Positions 17,457-26,913 are shown, numbered from the stretch's first letter. The stretch: DNA of 64,000 nt from Geothermobacter hydrogeniphilus (GCF_002093115.1 NZ_NAAD01000008.1:79707-143706); one strand, 5' to 3'. The notes: generated by a model not told the origin, from the sequence alone. A program made the numbers and translations.

Positions 17457-20400
17457 ATGCTTGAAAAAATAATCGATTGGTCCATAAAGAATAAGTTCAT
17501 GGTTGTCCTGGCGACCCTCTTCTTCATTGTCGGCGGCCTCTACTCCATGATGAAAATGCCCATTGACGCCATCCCGGATCTCTCGGATGTGCAGGTTATC
17601 GTTTTCACCGAATATCCGGGCCAGGCTCCGCAGGTGGTTGAAGACCAGGTTACCTATCCGCTGACCACGCAGATGCTGGCGGTGCCGGGGGCGAAGGTGG
17701 TCCGCGGTTACTCGTTCTTCGGTTTCTCTTTTGTCTACATCATTTTTGAGGATGGAACCGATCTCTACTGGGCCCGATCGCGGGTGCTGGAATATCTCAA
17801 TTACGCCGCGGGCCGGCTGCCGCCGGGAGTGACGCCTGCGCTGGGGCCGGATGCCACCGGGGTCGGCTGGGTCTATGAGTACGTCCTGGAGAGTGACAAC
17901 CACGATCTGCAGCAGTTGCGCTCGATCCAGGACTGGTTCCTGCGCTATGAGTTGACCAGCGTCCCCGGGGTTTCCGAGGTCGCCTCCATCGGTGGTTATG
18001 TCAAGCAGTATCAGGTTGAGGTTGATCCGGACCGGCTGCTCGCCTACCACATCACCATCCCGCAGATCAAAAGGGCGATTCAGCGATCCAACAACGATGT
18101 CGGCGGCCGGCTGGTCGAGATGGCCGAGACCGAATTCATGGTTCGCGGACTCGGTTATATAAAATCGGTTGAAGATCTGGAGAATGTCGTTGTCGGGACC
18201 GACCGGCGCGGCACGCCGATCATGCTGCGTGACCTGGCCAAGATTCATCTCGGACCGGAGTTGCGTCGAGGTGTGGCTGAACTGGACGGGGAAGGTGAAG
18301 CGGTCGGCGGGATCGTGGTCATGCGGTTCGGCGACAATGCCCTGAAAACCATCGAGGGGGTCAAGGAAAAACTCAAGCAGCTTCAGGCCGGTCTGCCTGA
18401 AGGGGTCAAGATCAAGTCGGTCTATGACCGCAGCGGCCTGATCGAGCGGGCGGTAGACACCCTGAAGGAAAAGCTGATCGAGGAGAGCATCGTCGTGGCC
18501 GTGGTCACGGCCCTGTTCCTGTTCCATATTTCCAGTGCCCTGGTCGCGATCGTGTCCCTGCCGATTGCCATTCTGATGGCCTTTATCATCATGTCCTGGC
18601 AGGGGGTCAATGCCAATATCATGAGTCTCGGCGGTATCGCTATCGCCATCGGCGCGATGATCGACGCGGCCATCATCATGATTGAAAATGCCCACAAACA
18701 CCTGGAGCGCGATCGGGGTAAAAAACCGCACTGGGAAATTATTGCCGACTCGGCCAAGGAGGTGGGCCCGGCGCTCTTTTTCTCCCTGCTGGTGATCACC
18801 GTTTCCTTCTTCCCGGTTTTCACTCTCGGGGAGCAGTCGGGGCGGTTGTTCAAACCGCTGGCCTACACCAAGACCTATGCCATGGCTGCCGCCGCCCTGC
18901 TTTCCGTGACCCTGGTTCCGGTGCTGATGGGCTGGTTTATCCGCGGCAAGATTCCCGATGAGGAGAAAAACCCGATCAACCGCCTTATGATCAAGGCCTA
19001 TCATCCGGTGGTCGACTTCGTCCTCAAATGGCGCTGGCCGGTGCTGATTGTCGCACTGCTGCTGACGGCTACCAGCATCTATCCGCTGAAAAAAATGGGT
19101 TCGGAATTCATGCCGCCCCTTTACGAGGGGGATCTGCTCTACATGCCGACCACTCTGCCGGGCATTTCGATCACCAAGGCCAGGGAGATCCTGCAGCAGA
19201 CCGACCGGATCATCCGCCAGTTTCCCGAAGTTCACCATGTCTTCGGCAAGGTCGGGCGGGCCGAAACCGCCACCGACCCGGCTCCCCTGTCGATGATGGA
19301 GACGACCATCATGCTCAAGCCGGAGGATGAATGGCGCAAGGTCCATCACGACCGCTTCTATACCAACTGGCCGGATTATCTGGAAATACTGAAAAAACCG
19401 CTGCGCTGGATGTTTCCCGAGATGGGAACGATCACCGTCGAGGAACTGAAGACGGAGATGAACAACGCCATCAAGTTCCCCGGTCTGACCAACGCCTGGA
19501 CCATGCCGATCAAAACCCGTATCGACATGCTCTCGACCGGGATCAAGACCCCGGTGGGCATCAAGATCATGGGGGATGATCTGCAGACCCTGAGCGACAT
19601 CGGTGAAGAGATCGAGGCGATCGTACGCGATATCCCCGGCACCCTGAGTGTCTATTCTGAACGGGTGGTCGGCGGTAATTATCTTGATTATGACATTGAT
19701 CGCGTCGCCGCCGCCCGCTACGGGTTGACCGTCGGTGATGTGCAGGATGTCATCCAGTCGGCGGTTGGCGGCATGAATGTCACCCAGACGGTCGAAGGTC
19801 TGGAACGCTACCCGGTGAATGTGCGTTATGCGCGTGATTACCGTAATGACCTGCAGTCGCTGGAACGGGTGCTGATTCCGCTTCCCGACGGCAAGCATAT
19901 TCCGATTTCACAGGTGGCCAAGATCCACATCAGAAAAGGACCGCCCAGCATCAAGAGTGAAAACGCCCGGCGTACCGCCTGGATTTACGTTGACCTGAAA
20001 GATATTGACGTCGGTACCTATGTCGCCAACGCCCAGGCGGAGCTGGCGAAAAGGATCAAGCTGCCGGCCGGTTACAATATCGTCTGGAGCGGCCAGTATG
20101 AATACATGCAGGCGGCGGCCGCCAAGCTGAAGGTGGTCATCCCGCTGACCCTGCTGATCATCTTCGTCATCATCTATACCAACACCAAGGGGCTGGTTAA
20201 GACCGGTATCATCTTTCTCGCCCTGCCGTTGTCGCTGGTCGGATGTTTCTGGTTTCTGTACGCCCTCGACTACAACATGTCGGTGGCGGTCTGGGTCGGA
20301 ATTATCGCCCTGGCCGGTATCTCCGCTGAAACCGGGGTGGTCATGCTGCTCTACCTCGATCTGGCGTTTGAACTCTGGAGAGACAACGGTCGGATGAACA

Positions 20401-20681
20401 ATCTGGGGGATCTGACCCAGGCGATCCATCACGGCGCGGTCAAACGGATCCGGCCGAAGGTCATGACCATCTGTGTCATTATCGCCGGTCTGATGCCGAT
20501 CATGTGGTCCCATGGCGCCGGCGCCGACGTGATGAAACGGATCGCCGCGCCGATGATCGGCGGGGTTATCACCTCGGGGGCCATGGAATTGATGGTCTTC
20601 CCGGTTATCTATTTCATGTGGCGGGGATTGAAACTGAAGCACGAATTCGAACCGACCGCGATGGAAGATATTCACGACTGA
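17457..20681 (+). CDS. cusA: Copper/silver RND efflux pump (CusA-like), second copy
   Basis: A 1074-residue RND pump, the motor of the CusCBA complex encoded by this operon. The three metal-binding methionines are kept in LLYMPTTLPG, APLSMMETT and RIDMLSTGIK. Compared with the copy at 32-3175 it has a longer loop after the second methionine (KVHHDRFYTNWPDYLEILKK, about residues 630-665). N-terminal helix about residues 14-34. Confidence 0.95.
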   Translation: MLEKIIDWSIKNKFMVVLATLFFIVGGLYSMMKMPIDAIPDLSDVQVIVFTEYPGQAPQVVEDQVTYPLTTQMLAVPGAKVVRGYSFFGFSFVYIIFEDGTDLYWARSRVLEYLNYAAGRLPPGVTPALGPDATGVGWVYEYVLESDNHDLQQLRSIQDWFLRYELTSVPGVSEVASIGGYVKQYQVEVDPDRLLAYHITIPQIKRAIQRSNNDVGGRLVEMAETEFMVRGLGYIKSVEDLENVVVGTDRRGTPIMLRDLAKIHLGPELRRGVAELDGEGEAVGGIVVMRFGDNALKTIEGVKEKLKQLQAGLPEGVKIKSVYDRSGLIERAVDTLKEKLIEESIVVAVVTALFLFHISSALVAIVSLPIAILMAFIIMSWQGVNANIMSLGGIAIAIGAMIDAAIIMIENAHKHLERDRGKKPHWEIIADSAKEVGPALFFSLLVITVSFFPVFTLGEQSGRLFKPLAYTKTYAMAAAALLSVTLVPVLMGWFIRGKIPDEEKNPINRLMIKAYHPVVDFVLKWRWPVLIVALLLTATSIYPLKKMGSEFMPPLYEGDLLYMPTTLPGISITKAREILQQTDRIIRQFPEVHHVFGKVGRAETATDPAPLSMMETTIMLKPEDEWRKVHHDRFYTNWPDYLEILKKPLRWMFPEMGTITVEELKTEMNNAIKFPGLTNAWTMPIKTRIDMLSTGIKTPVGIKIMGDDLQTLSDIGEEIEAIVRDIPGTLSVYSERVVGGNYLDYDIDRVAAARYGLTVGDVQDVIQSAVGGMNVTQTVEGLERYPVNVRYARDYRNDLQSLERVLIPLPDGKHIPISQVAKIHIRKGPPSIKSENARRTAWIYVDLKDIDVGTYVANAQAELAKRIKLPAGYNIVWSGQYEYMQAAAAKLKVVIPLTLLIIFVIIYTNTKGLVKTGIIFLALPLSLVGCFWFLYALDYNMSVAVWVGIIALAGISAETGVVMLLYLDLAFELWRDNGRMNNLGDLTQAIHHGAVKRIRPKVMTICVIIAGLMPIMWSHGAGADVMKRIAAPMIGGVITSGAMELMVFPVIYFMWRGLKLKHEFEPTAMEDIHD

Positions 20682-20743
20682 TGCAGACTTCGGCTCATCA
20701 GCTTGCCGGGCGCAAGCCCGTACCACAACCAAGGAGAAAAAGA

Positions 20744-21304
20744 ATGAAGACTGTTGGAAAGCTCGTATTGATTGCCGTTTTTATGCTGACCCTGCCGTTG
20801 GCCGCAATGGCTGACGGTAACCACGGCAAGAAGATGGATATGGACCATGGCAGCATGAAAGGCATGAAAGGCATGGACCATGACAAGATGAAAGGCATGG
20901 ACCATGGTGATATGAAGGGCATGAAGATGGACGGTGACATGATCATGCTCGGCAATGACAGTGACGAGGGCATCAAGGCCATGGCCCACGCCAAAGTCTA
21001 TGATCAGGCGGGGCGTGATGCCCTGGCCAAGATGGGGATGAATTCAACCCATCACCTGATGCTCATGTTTACCGATGAAAAAACCGGCAAGCCGGTCACT
21101 GAGGGCAAGGTCGCCGTCAAGGTGAAGCGTGAGGGTGGTGAAGAAAGCAAACCCGTCATGCTGATGGCGATGAAAATGGGGATGGGAGCCGGTTTCGGCG
21201 GTGACATCAGCCTGCCCGAAAAGGGTGAATATGAAATCAAGGTCGGCACCCGTCTGGCCGACGGCAAAAAACGTCAGTTCAAGTTTGAAATCGAGGTTAA
21301 ATAA
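20744..21304 (+). CDS. Periplasmic Met/His-rich putative copper-binding protein
   Basis: A 186-residue secreted protein with a signal peptide (residues 1-22, ending AMA). Residues 25-65 repeat MDHG/MKGM units (MDMDHGSMKGMKGMDHDKM), a pattern that binds Cu(I)/Ag(I) in SilE/PcoE-like proteins. The C-terminal 110 residues look like a YtkA/FixH-type beta-sandwich (FTDEKTGKPVTEGKVAVKVK) with more methionines (MLMAMKMGMG). AAGGAG before the ATG at 20744 fixes the start. It is the last gene before a terminator and probably buffers metal for the pump. Confidence 0.82.
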   Translation: MKTVGKLVLIAVFMLTLPLAAMADGNHGKKMDMDHGSMKGMKGMDHDKMKGMDHGDMKGMKMDGDMIMLGNDSDEGIKAMAHAKVYDQAGRDALAKMGMNSTHHLMLMFTDEKTGKPVTEGKVAVKVKREGGEESKPVMLMAMKMGMGAGFGGDISLPEKGEYEIKVGTRLADGKKRQFKFEIEVK

Positions 21305-21326
21305 CCACTGTTGCTCTGACAGACCG

Positions 21327-21351
21327 GGGGGAGGCGGCGATCGCCTCCCCC
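21327..21351 (+). terminator. Terminator of the 9444-21304 metal operon
   Basis: GGGGGAGGCG and CGCCTCCCCC form a perfect 10-base stem around GCGAT, followed by TTGATTTTCTT. Confidence 0.75.
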
Positions 21352-21697
21352 TTGATTTTCTTCTCAACCAGGAGTCGATGAGTGCGAGCCCGGGCCGGAA
21401 GGATTCGACGAACGGAAAAAGTCCTGTCGATCCGTCCGCAATCGTCCTTGTCAGGGCCCTGCATCCTGTCTCCAGAAACAACAGCCCGGCATTCCATCGC
21501 TGGTCTTTTTCACACGCGACATCCCCGCATTACCGAAAAAAATGTGCAGCCGGTTTCCGCGCTCAGCATAGTGGTTTCCGCTCATCATGACTGGAGCCAG
21601 GCGGAGGCCGCCGCGGAAACCTGATGGCGAAAACGGTTGTTCGGCTGAGATGGTCCGCCGACGTTCTCTTTATCTTCATTGGAAGGATTTTGTTGGT
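21352..21697. other. Intergenic region before osmC
   Basis: About 345 bases. Open frames run through it but show no start signals or recognisable protein. It presumably holds the promoter for the osmC group. Nothing else stands out. Confidence 0.4.
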
Positions 21698-22276
21698 ATG
21701 AGTCAAGAAATCAAGCAGGCCATTGAAAACCTGATCACCGCGATCTCCAGCAAACCGCAGATGGCCACTTCGGTTTTTCGGGCCTCCTCCTACTCGGAGC
21801 AGGACAGCCTCGCGGTGGAGTCACGGATGCGAGGCTTTACGACGGCCATTGATGAACCCCTGGAACTCGGCGGCACCGACAGCGGTCCGAATCCGGTGGA
21901 AATGCTCCTTGCCGCCCTGGGGGGATGCCAGGAAATCGTCTACCGGGCCTATGCCTCGGTCATGGGGCTGCGGATCGAGCGCATTGAAGTCCACGCCAAG
22001 GGATACCTGGATCTCCGCGGATTGCTCAATCTGGCCGAGGTCCCCGCCGGGTTTTCACAGATTTCATTCACGACCCGGATCGTGTCGGACGAACCGGAAG
22101 AGAAGATCCGTCAACTTGCCGAGATGGTTGAGTGCCATTGCCCGGTCATGGATACCCTGCAGCGACCGGTGCCGGTTGCCGGCAAGGTGGAGGTGGTGAC
22201 CCCCGAGGGAGCCACCGGGGCAGGAAAGGTTATTCTCACCAGTGTTCCGGATAATCCTTCTGTGTCGGGTGACTAG
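21698..22276 (+). CDS. OsmC-family peroxide-type protein
   Basis: A 192-residue OsmC/Ohr-fold protein. Two cysteine sites expected for the family are visible, LAALGGCQEIV (about residue 77) and VECHCPVMDTL (about residue 147). OsmC proteins reduce organic peroxides or bind sulfur compounds; this subgroup is not specified by the sequence. GGAAGGA precedes the ATG at 21698. The frame is open further upstream, but those codons look like chance. Confidence 0.88.
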   Translation: MSQEIKQAIENLITAISSKPQMATSVFRASSYSEQDSLAVESRMRGFTTAIDEPLELGGTDSGPNPVEMLLAALGGCQEIVYRAYASVMGLRIERIEVHAKGYLDLRGLLNLAEVPAGFSQISFTTRIVSDEPEEKIRQLAEMVECHCPVMDTLQRPVPVAGKVEVVTPEGATGAGKVILTSVPDNPSVSGD

Positions 22277-22278
22277 CG

Positions 22279-22578
22279 ATGTCGGGTACACTGTCGGTGA
22301 AAAAGTTTCTCGGCGCGGTTCTCCTGCTGGGCTTGTTGCTGCTCTGCGGCGGCTGCATGCACCTTCCGCATTCCGGCCATGCCGGTTCGGCGGGATCATC
22401 CGCGGCCGGCGCCCCGATGTCGGGCATGAACTGCGGCGGATTGGACCATCAGGCGATCGACAATCAGGCGAAGGCAGCAAACGGTGACCGTCTCGGCCTT
22501 TTTTCGGAGGGACAATCCTCCTGGGCCTGGCTGGCCGGCGGCGGTATGGCCCTGATGATGGTTCTGGTGATGCTCTGA
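22279..22578 (+). CDS. Small predicted lipoprotein with C-terminal membrane segment
   Basis: A 99-residue protein with a lipobox (LLLCGGC, cysteine about residue 26), then a Gly/Ser/His/Met-rich part (HSGHAGSAG, APMSGMNC) and a C-terminal hydrophobic segment (WLAGGGMALMMVLVML). It starts 2 bases after osmC. No family recognised; the His and Met content suggests a link with metals. Confidence 0.65.
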   Translation: MSGTLSVKKFLGAVLLLGLLLLCGGCMHLPHSGHAGSAGSSAAGAPMSGMNCGGLDHQAIDNQAKAANGDRLGLFSEGQSSWAWLAGGGMALMMVLVML

Positions 22579-22623
22579 CGGCAACCCCGCGCCTGTTCGG
22601 AAACTGTTGCCCGAAAGAGGCAA

Positions 22624-22644
22624 CCGGGGAAGGGCTTTCCCCGG
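22624..22644 (+). promoter_or_regulatory. Leader hairpin before the 22664 gene
   Basis: CCGGGGAA and TTCCCCGG pair around a 5-base loop and end 6 bases before the AAAGGAGAAGGG ribosome site, so the stem may affect translation. Confidence 0.35.
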
Positions 22645-22663
22645 ACAAAGGAGAAGGGACGAA

Positions 22664-23305
22664 ATGATGAAAAAACTGTTGTTCTTCGGACTGATGTGGG
22701 CGATTCTGGCGGTAGCTCCCCTGACTTCCCTGGCGGCTTCCTATCCGGTTGGGGATGGCGTCAAACTGTTTCTGGAAGAACCGTCATCTCCCTGGAAAGT
22801 GTCTCCACGTCCCCCCGCGTTCCTGGTAAGGGAGCGGGCCGAGCATCTGCATCCGCCGCAGCTCGAAGCGGCGCGCAAGGCCGGCATCAATGACCCTGAG
22901 GATGTGGCGCGCAAGCTGTTGAGTATCAACGAACTGTTTGCTTTCAACGCGGAGACCGGTTCACACATCGAGATTGATTTCAGTGCCTTGAAGGACGGCG
23001 AAGATCCACCGACGGAAAAGGTTGTCAAGACTTCCGCCTCCTACGCGGGCGAGGGGCTCTCCAGCGAGGACGGGATTACCGGCGCCCAGACCGAGGTCAG
23101 GCGTTTTCCGATCGCCGGAGCGGAAATCAGTTACCGGTTGGATGCTGAATACAAGCTTCACGGGAAGCCGGTGCGCTTTATCGGTGTCATCGGTTTCGCC
23201 GCCAGGCACTGGTTTTTCATCTATTACACCGGCCCCGGAAATATTGCCGGTGACGTGGCCGTGGTTGAGAAGTTGCTGGCGTCCTGTCGGATTGAGGCGC
23301 CGTGA
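22664..23305 (+). CDS. Secreted protein of unknown function
   Basis: A 213-residue protein with a signal peptide (residues 1-25, ending LAA). The mature part is mixed alpha/beta without cysteines until CRIEAP at the end. A segment RFIGVIGFAARHWFFIYYTGP near the C-terminus resembles proteins that measure up as stress-related lipoproteins, but I cannot name a family. AAAGGAGAAGGG precedes the start. Confidence 0.7.
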   Translation: MMKKLLFFGLMWAILAVAPLTSLAASYPVGDGVKLFLEEPSSPWKVSPRPPAFLVRERAEHLHPPQLEAARKAGINDPEDVARKLLSINELFAFNAETGSHIEIDFSALKDGEDPPTEKVVKTSASYAGEGLSSEDGITGAQTEVRRFPIAGAEISYRLDAEYKLHGKPVRFIGVIGFAARHWFFIYYTGPGNIAGDVAVVEKLLASCRIEAP

Positions 23306-23320
23306 GTGCCGTTGATTCAG

Positions 23321-23484
23321 ACCTGAATCAGTGAGCTTCACGTCGGCGGATAGCACAAGTCATTGACCTGCCTACGCTTCCCAAAAATCACCGGCGAACC
23401 TAAGGGTGCGCCTTAGATTTTTGAAAATCGTATCCAGGCCAAGCACTTGCACTCTCCATCCAACAGAAACTCACTGATTCAGGT
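23321..23484 (+). mobile_element. 164-bp MITE-like element, copy 1
   Basis: The ends are 15-base inverted repeats, ACCTGAATCAGTGAG and CTCACTGATTCAGGT, flanked by a CAG direct repeat (23318-23320 and 23485-23487). The interior matches the reverse complement of 48783-48946 over the whole 164 bases, about 85% by eye. There is no open frame. It is the main content of the 282-base gap 23306-23587. Confidence 0.85.
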
Positions 23485-23587
23485 CAGGTTTACGTCAGCG
23501 CGGCAGGATCAGGTAAACCTTTTCCGGGGACGGTCGTCTAAGGGAGGAGTGATTCCGCTGAACAAAACACTTTTCAAGGAGTAGACG

Positions 23588-24382
23588 ATGACCAGAATTT
23601 ACCTGTCGATTTTGGCTGTCCTGTTGACCGCGCTTCCGGTGTCGGCCCGGGGCTTGAGTCTGGAGGTCGGCCTGGATGTCACCAGCGGCGATTATGGGAC
23701 GGATGAAACGGTGACCGGGGTGACGATTCCGTTGACGGTCAGTTACAGCGCCGAGCGTTACAGTCTTGCTGTCACCCTGCCCTGGGTCAGCCAGTCGAAG
23801 GGGACCACCATCTTCATGGGCGGGCGTCGTTTTGACAATGGCGTGCCGGGGACGATCATCGGAGGCGGTGGAATGGGCGGCCGCCGGATCGATACCACCG
23901 AGTCAAATTCAGGTCTCGGAGATGCCTCGCTGGATGCCGACCTGGTTCTCTGGCGCCCCGCTTCCGGTCCGGAGATCCGCCTGCTGGGTTACCTCAAGGC
24001 TCCGACCGGGGATGATGACAAGGGCCTGGGGACCGGTGCCTGGGATTTCGGCGGCGGCCTGTCCGCCCGGCAGGATCTCGGCGACTGGTTCCTGGATGGT
24101 TCGTTGCGCGCCATCTTCCCGGGAGAAAATGGTGATTTCCAGCCCGATCAGTACTGGGACTGGACGGCTTCCGTCGGTCGTTACCAGGGCGAACATCTCT
24201 GGTTTTCGGGTGGGCTGGAAGGTGCGACCGCTCCCTATGACGGTGGCGATAATGCCCTGGAAGTGGTCGGTCGCTGCGGCTGGGATGGTGAGGGTTTCGG
24301 ATTCGGCGGGCACCTGCTGGCCGGTTTGAGCAACGGCAGCCCGGATATCGGCGGCGGCGTTTTTGCCTATCGGAGCTTTTAG
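23588..24382 (+). CDS. Predicted outer-membrane beta-barrel protein
   Basis: A 264-residue protein with a signal peptide (residues 1-20, ending VSA). The rest alternates polar and hydrophobic residues with many Gly, Asp and aromatic residues, as in transporter-like barrels of the phenol-degradation MetA type (LSLEVGLDVTSGDYG, ISLPLTV-like strands) and ends with phenylalanine (FAYRSF), the usual barrel end signal. AAGGAG lies before the ATG. Substrate unknown. Confidence 0.72.
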   Translation: MTRIYLSILAVLLTALPVSARGLSLEVGLDVTSGDYGTDETVTGVTIPLTVSYSAERYSLAVTLPWVSQSKGTTIFMGGRRFDNGVPGTIIGGGGMGGRRIDTTESNSGLGDASLDADLVLWRPASGPEIRLLGYLKAPTGDDDKGLGTGAWDFGGGLSARQDLGDWFLDGSLRAIFPGENGDFQPDQYWDWTASVGRYQGEHLWFSGGLEGATAPYDGGDNALEVVGRCGWDGEGFGFGGHLLAGLSNGSPDIGGGVFAYRSF

Positions 24383-24432
24383 TTCCCTGATTTGAAAACT
24401 GTATAAACCTGATTCAGGATAAAGAAACACCG

Positions 24433-24464
24433 GCAACGCCCCGGCCATTCGGCCGGGGCGTTGC
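24433..24464. terminator. Strong hairpin after the beta-barrel gene
   Basis: GCAACGCCCCGGCC and GGCCGGGGCGTTGC pair perfectly (14 bases, 4-base loop). No T-run follows directly, but AAAAATC-A-GATTTTT sits 15 bases downstream. Confidence 0.6.
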
Positions 24465-24572
24465 TGCGTCCTGCCGCAAAAAAATCAGATTTTTTTGTAA
24501 ACCTTTTTTCTCCCGCTGCGTCAAAGAGATCAAATGCTGACGATCCCCTGAATGCAGTAAAGGAGAATGCCC

Positions 24573-25043
24573 ATGAAAAAACATCTTGCCTGGTTTCTGT
24601 TGCTCGCCGTCGTTCTTGCCGGCTGTGCCCCCGGTACCGGTCCCAAACAACAGGGCGGCACTCTGCTCGGCGCCGGCACCGGCGCCCTGATCGGTTCCGC
24701 CTTCGGTCACGGTCACGGTCGCCTGGCGGCGGTTGCCGTCGGTACCCTGGCCGGAGCGATGATCGGCCAGGAAATCGGCCGCGGTCTCGATCAGCAGGAC
24801 AAGCTGGCCATGGAGCGCACCGCCCAGCAGAGCCTGGAAACCCTGCCCAGCAACCAGACCGGTACCTGGCACAACCCGGACAATGACCATTCCGGAACCC
24901 TGACTCCGATCCGCACCTACCAGACCGCCCAGGGCACTTATTGCCGGGAATACCGGCAGACGGTGACGGTTGCCGGGAACGAAGAGAGTGCCTACGGCAC
25001 GGCCTGCCGGGAACCGGACGGTTCCTGGAAAATCATCAATTGA
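24573..25043 (+). CDS. Glycine-zipper surface lipoprotein (17-kDa antigen-like)
   Basis: A 156-residue lipoprotein: lipobox VVLAGC at about residue 18, then a glycine-zipper membrane segment (GTLLGAGTGALIGSAFGHG...GTLAGAMIGQEIG) and a C-terminal domain typical of the RT0821/Lpp0805 surface family (CREYRQTVTVAG, ACREPDGSWKI). AGGAG lies 7 bases before the ATG at 24573; another ATG 6 bases earlier is too close to it. Confidence 0.82.
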   Translation: MKKHLAWFLLLAVVLAGCAPGTGPKQQGGTLLGAGTGALIGSAFGHGHGRLAAVAVGTLAGAMIGQEIGRGLDQQDKLAMERTAQQSLETLPSNQTGTWHNPDNDHSGTLTPIRTYQTAQGTYCREYRQTVTVAGNEESAYGTACREPDGSWKIIN

Positions 25044-25090
25044 GCGGCCCACTCCACGTGATTGACAAACCCGAACCAAAGGATAAGAGC

Positions 25091-25240
25091 ATGATGAAAC
25101 ACAAGGTTGTTAAAGCCCTGGTTCTGACGATGACCCTGACCCTGCTGGCTTTTTCCCTCACCGCCTGCAGTGGCGGCTCCAGCACCACGTCAGATTCGGC
25201 GACCGGCACCGCGACCACCCTCAGTGGTACCGCCCAGTAG
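25091..25240 (+). CDS. Very small predicted lipoprotein
   Basis: A 49-residue peptide: signal segment (about 8-25), lipobox-like FSLTAC, then only Gly/Ser/Thr/Ala-rich sequence. It sits 47 bases after the glycine-zipper gene and 34 before the next. The start lacks a strong ribosome site (ATAAGAGC). Probably a membrane-anchored peptide; function unknown. Confidence 0.55.
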   Translation: MMKHKVVKALVLTMTLTLLAFSLTACSGGSSTTSDSATGTATTLSGTAQ

Positions 25241-25274
25241 CATTCCAATCTCACACCCAATGATGGAGATTCCC

Positions 25275-26891
25275 ATGAAGATATTGACCACCCTGGCCCT
25301 GACCCTGTTGCTGCCGCTCTATGCAGTGACCGCGGCGCTGGCCTTTCCGGCAAACCATGACTACACCGTGCAGCTTTCCACCATTGCCGACAATGGACAG
25401 AAGATGGTTGTCGAGCAGGTCAACGCCACCAGCGACGCCGATGGCAAATTGATGTTCCAGTTCAGCCAGGTTCCCGATAAGGGCACGGCGCCTTTCCTGC
25501 TGGTCGAGGTGCTGGATGCCGCCGGTACAATGCAGGTGGTGCGGCAGGCGATGGTTCCGGCCCCGGCGCCCGGGCAGGCTCTGCAGCTTGGCGTCAATGA
25601 AACCAGCCACCGTCAGGCGACGGCCGCCCTGCGCGCCTTTACCGCCGCCGGTCGCGCTGATGCCGGGCGGGCCATGTTCGCCCTGATGTTGGTTCCCACC
25701 GGGGCGGTCAGTGCCGCCGACGCCGATGCGTTCGGGCAGCTGGCCGACGACGCCGAAACAACCTTTGAAACCTGGCTCACCCAGGCCGGGGTCACCGCTG
25801 CCGAGATGGATGCCTTCCGCAGCGAGCTGATGACCGCTATGCAGGACCTGGCAGTTGCCTGCCGCGGCGCGGTGCAGCAGACCGATCCTGTGGTTGCCGC
25901 GGGCATGCACGGCACAGCCACCGGTCAATTCATGCAGGCGGTGATTGATGCCGGCACCATGGCGGGTATTGATCCCGAACTGATGGCGACCGCCTTCGAT
26001 CAGGCCGGTCAGATGATCGACAATTCTCCGTTGACGGGCCCCCTCTCGCAGTCCGCTCTTGACGCCATGCACGCCAGTTTCATGGTCGATGGTCGGCAGC
26101 GGCAGCTGCACGCCGAGATGCGCCGTTACCAGGATGCGATGATGGTTGTCGGGGCGACCACGGAACAGCGGCAGAGTTTCACCGCTGCCATGACCGCCCT
26201 GCAGGATGCTCTCTACCAGGCCCGTCATGACTTCCAGATGATTTTTGCCGACCCGGCGACTCTTCCCGACCAGACCACCATCGACCAGGCACAGATGGAC
26301 ATGGAAACAGCCATGCAGACCGCATTCGACGCCTTCCACCAGGCAACGACCGCTTCCGATACTGCGGTCGGCGGCATGCTTGATGCCATTGCCGGGCAGA
26401 TGCCGGTGATGAGCGGCGGCATGATGGGGAACGGAATGATGACCGGCAGTGACCTGGCCGGCATGGGATTCGGCCGCTGGCAGGTCAGCGCGGACGGGAC
26501 GACCGGCAACTGGTCGACGATGATGGTTGCCGCCGGCAACCTCATGCCGCAGGTTCCCGGCATGGCCTATGTGCCCGCTACCGCCGCGCTGGAAAACCGG
26601 CTGGCCCAGCTTCCCCCGCTTGCCTCCCCGCCGGTGGCACCCGACTGGACCCAGCTGGCGGATGGCCCCTACAAGAGCATGCTGCAACTGCAGTATGACC
26701 TGATGCTGGAAAACCTGGTCATGGAGCAGACCATGGCGGGTATGACACAACCGCTTTCAGCAGCGGACCGGGCCCGGTTGACGGAAGTCCATCGCAGCAA
26801 CCTGCAGAGCATCCACCAGGGGTTGTCGGGTATGACCGCGACCGAGGCGGATGCCCTGATGACGGTGATGACGCCGCCGCATTTGCTGTAA
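25275..26891 (+). CDS. Large secreted Ala/Met-rich protein of unknown function
   Basis: A 538-residue protein with a signal peptide (residues 1-24, ending ALA). It is mostly alpha-helical and unusually rich in Met, Ala, Gln and Thr; MSGGMMGNGMMTGSD occurs near residue 385. No cysteine pattern apart from one in VACRG. I recognise no domain. GGAG lies before the ATG at 25275. With the two lipoproteins before it, it forms a rightward cell-envelope group that ends at a terminator. Confidence 0.75.
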   Translation: MKILTTLALTLLLPLYAVTAALAFPANHDYTVQLSTIADNGQKMVVEQVNATSDADGKLMFQFSQVPDKGTAPFLLVEVLDAAGTMQVVRQAMVPAPAPGQALQLGVNETSHRQATAALRAFTAAGRADAGRAMFALMLVPTGAVSAADADAFGQLADDAETTFETWLTQAGVTAAEMDAFRSELMTAMQDLAVACRGAVQQTDPVVAAGMHGTATGQFMQAVIDAGTMAGIDPELMATAFDQAGQMIDNSPLTGPLSQSALDAMHASFMVDGRQRQLHAEMRRYQDAMMVVGATTEQRQSFTAAMTALQDALYQARHDFQMIFADPATLPDQTTIDQAQMDMETAMQTAFDAFHQATTASDTAVGGMLDAIAGQMPVMSGGMMGNGMMTGSDLAGMGFGRWQVSADGTTGNWSTMMVAAGNLMPQVPGMAYVPATAALENRLAQLPPLASPPVAPDWTQLADGPYKSMLQLQYDLMLENLVMEQTMAGMTQPLSAADRARLTEVHRSNLQSIHQGLSGMTATEADALMTVMTPPHLL

Positions 26892-26913
26892 CCCGGATAT
26901 CGTTCGGAGAACA

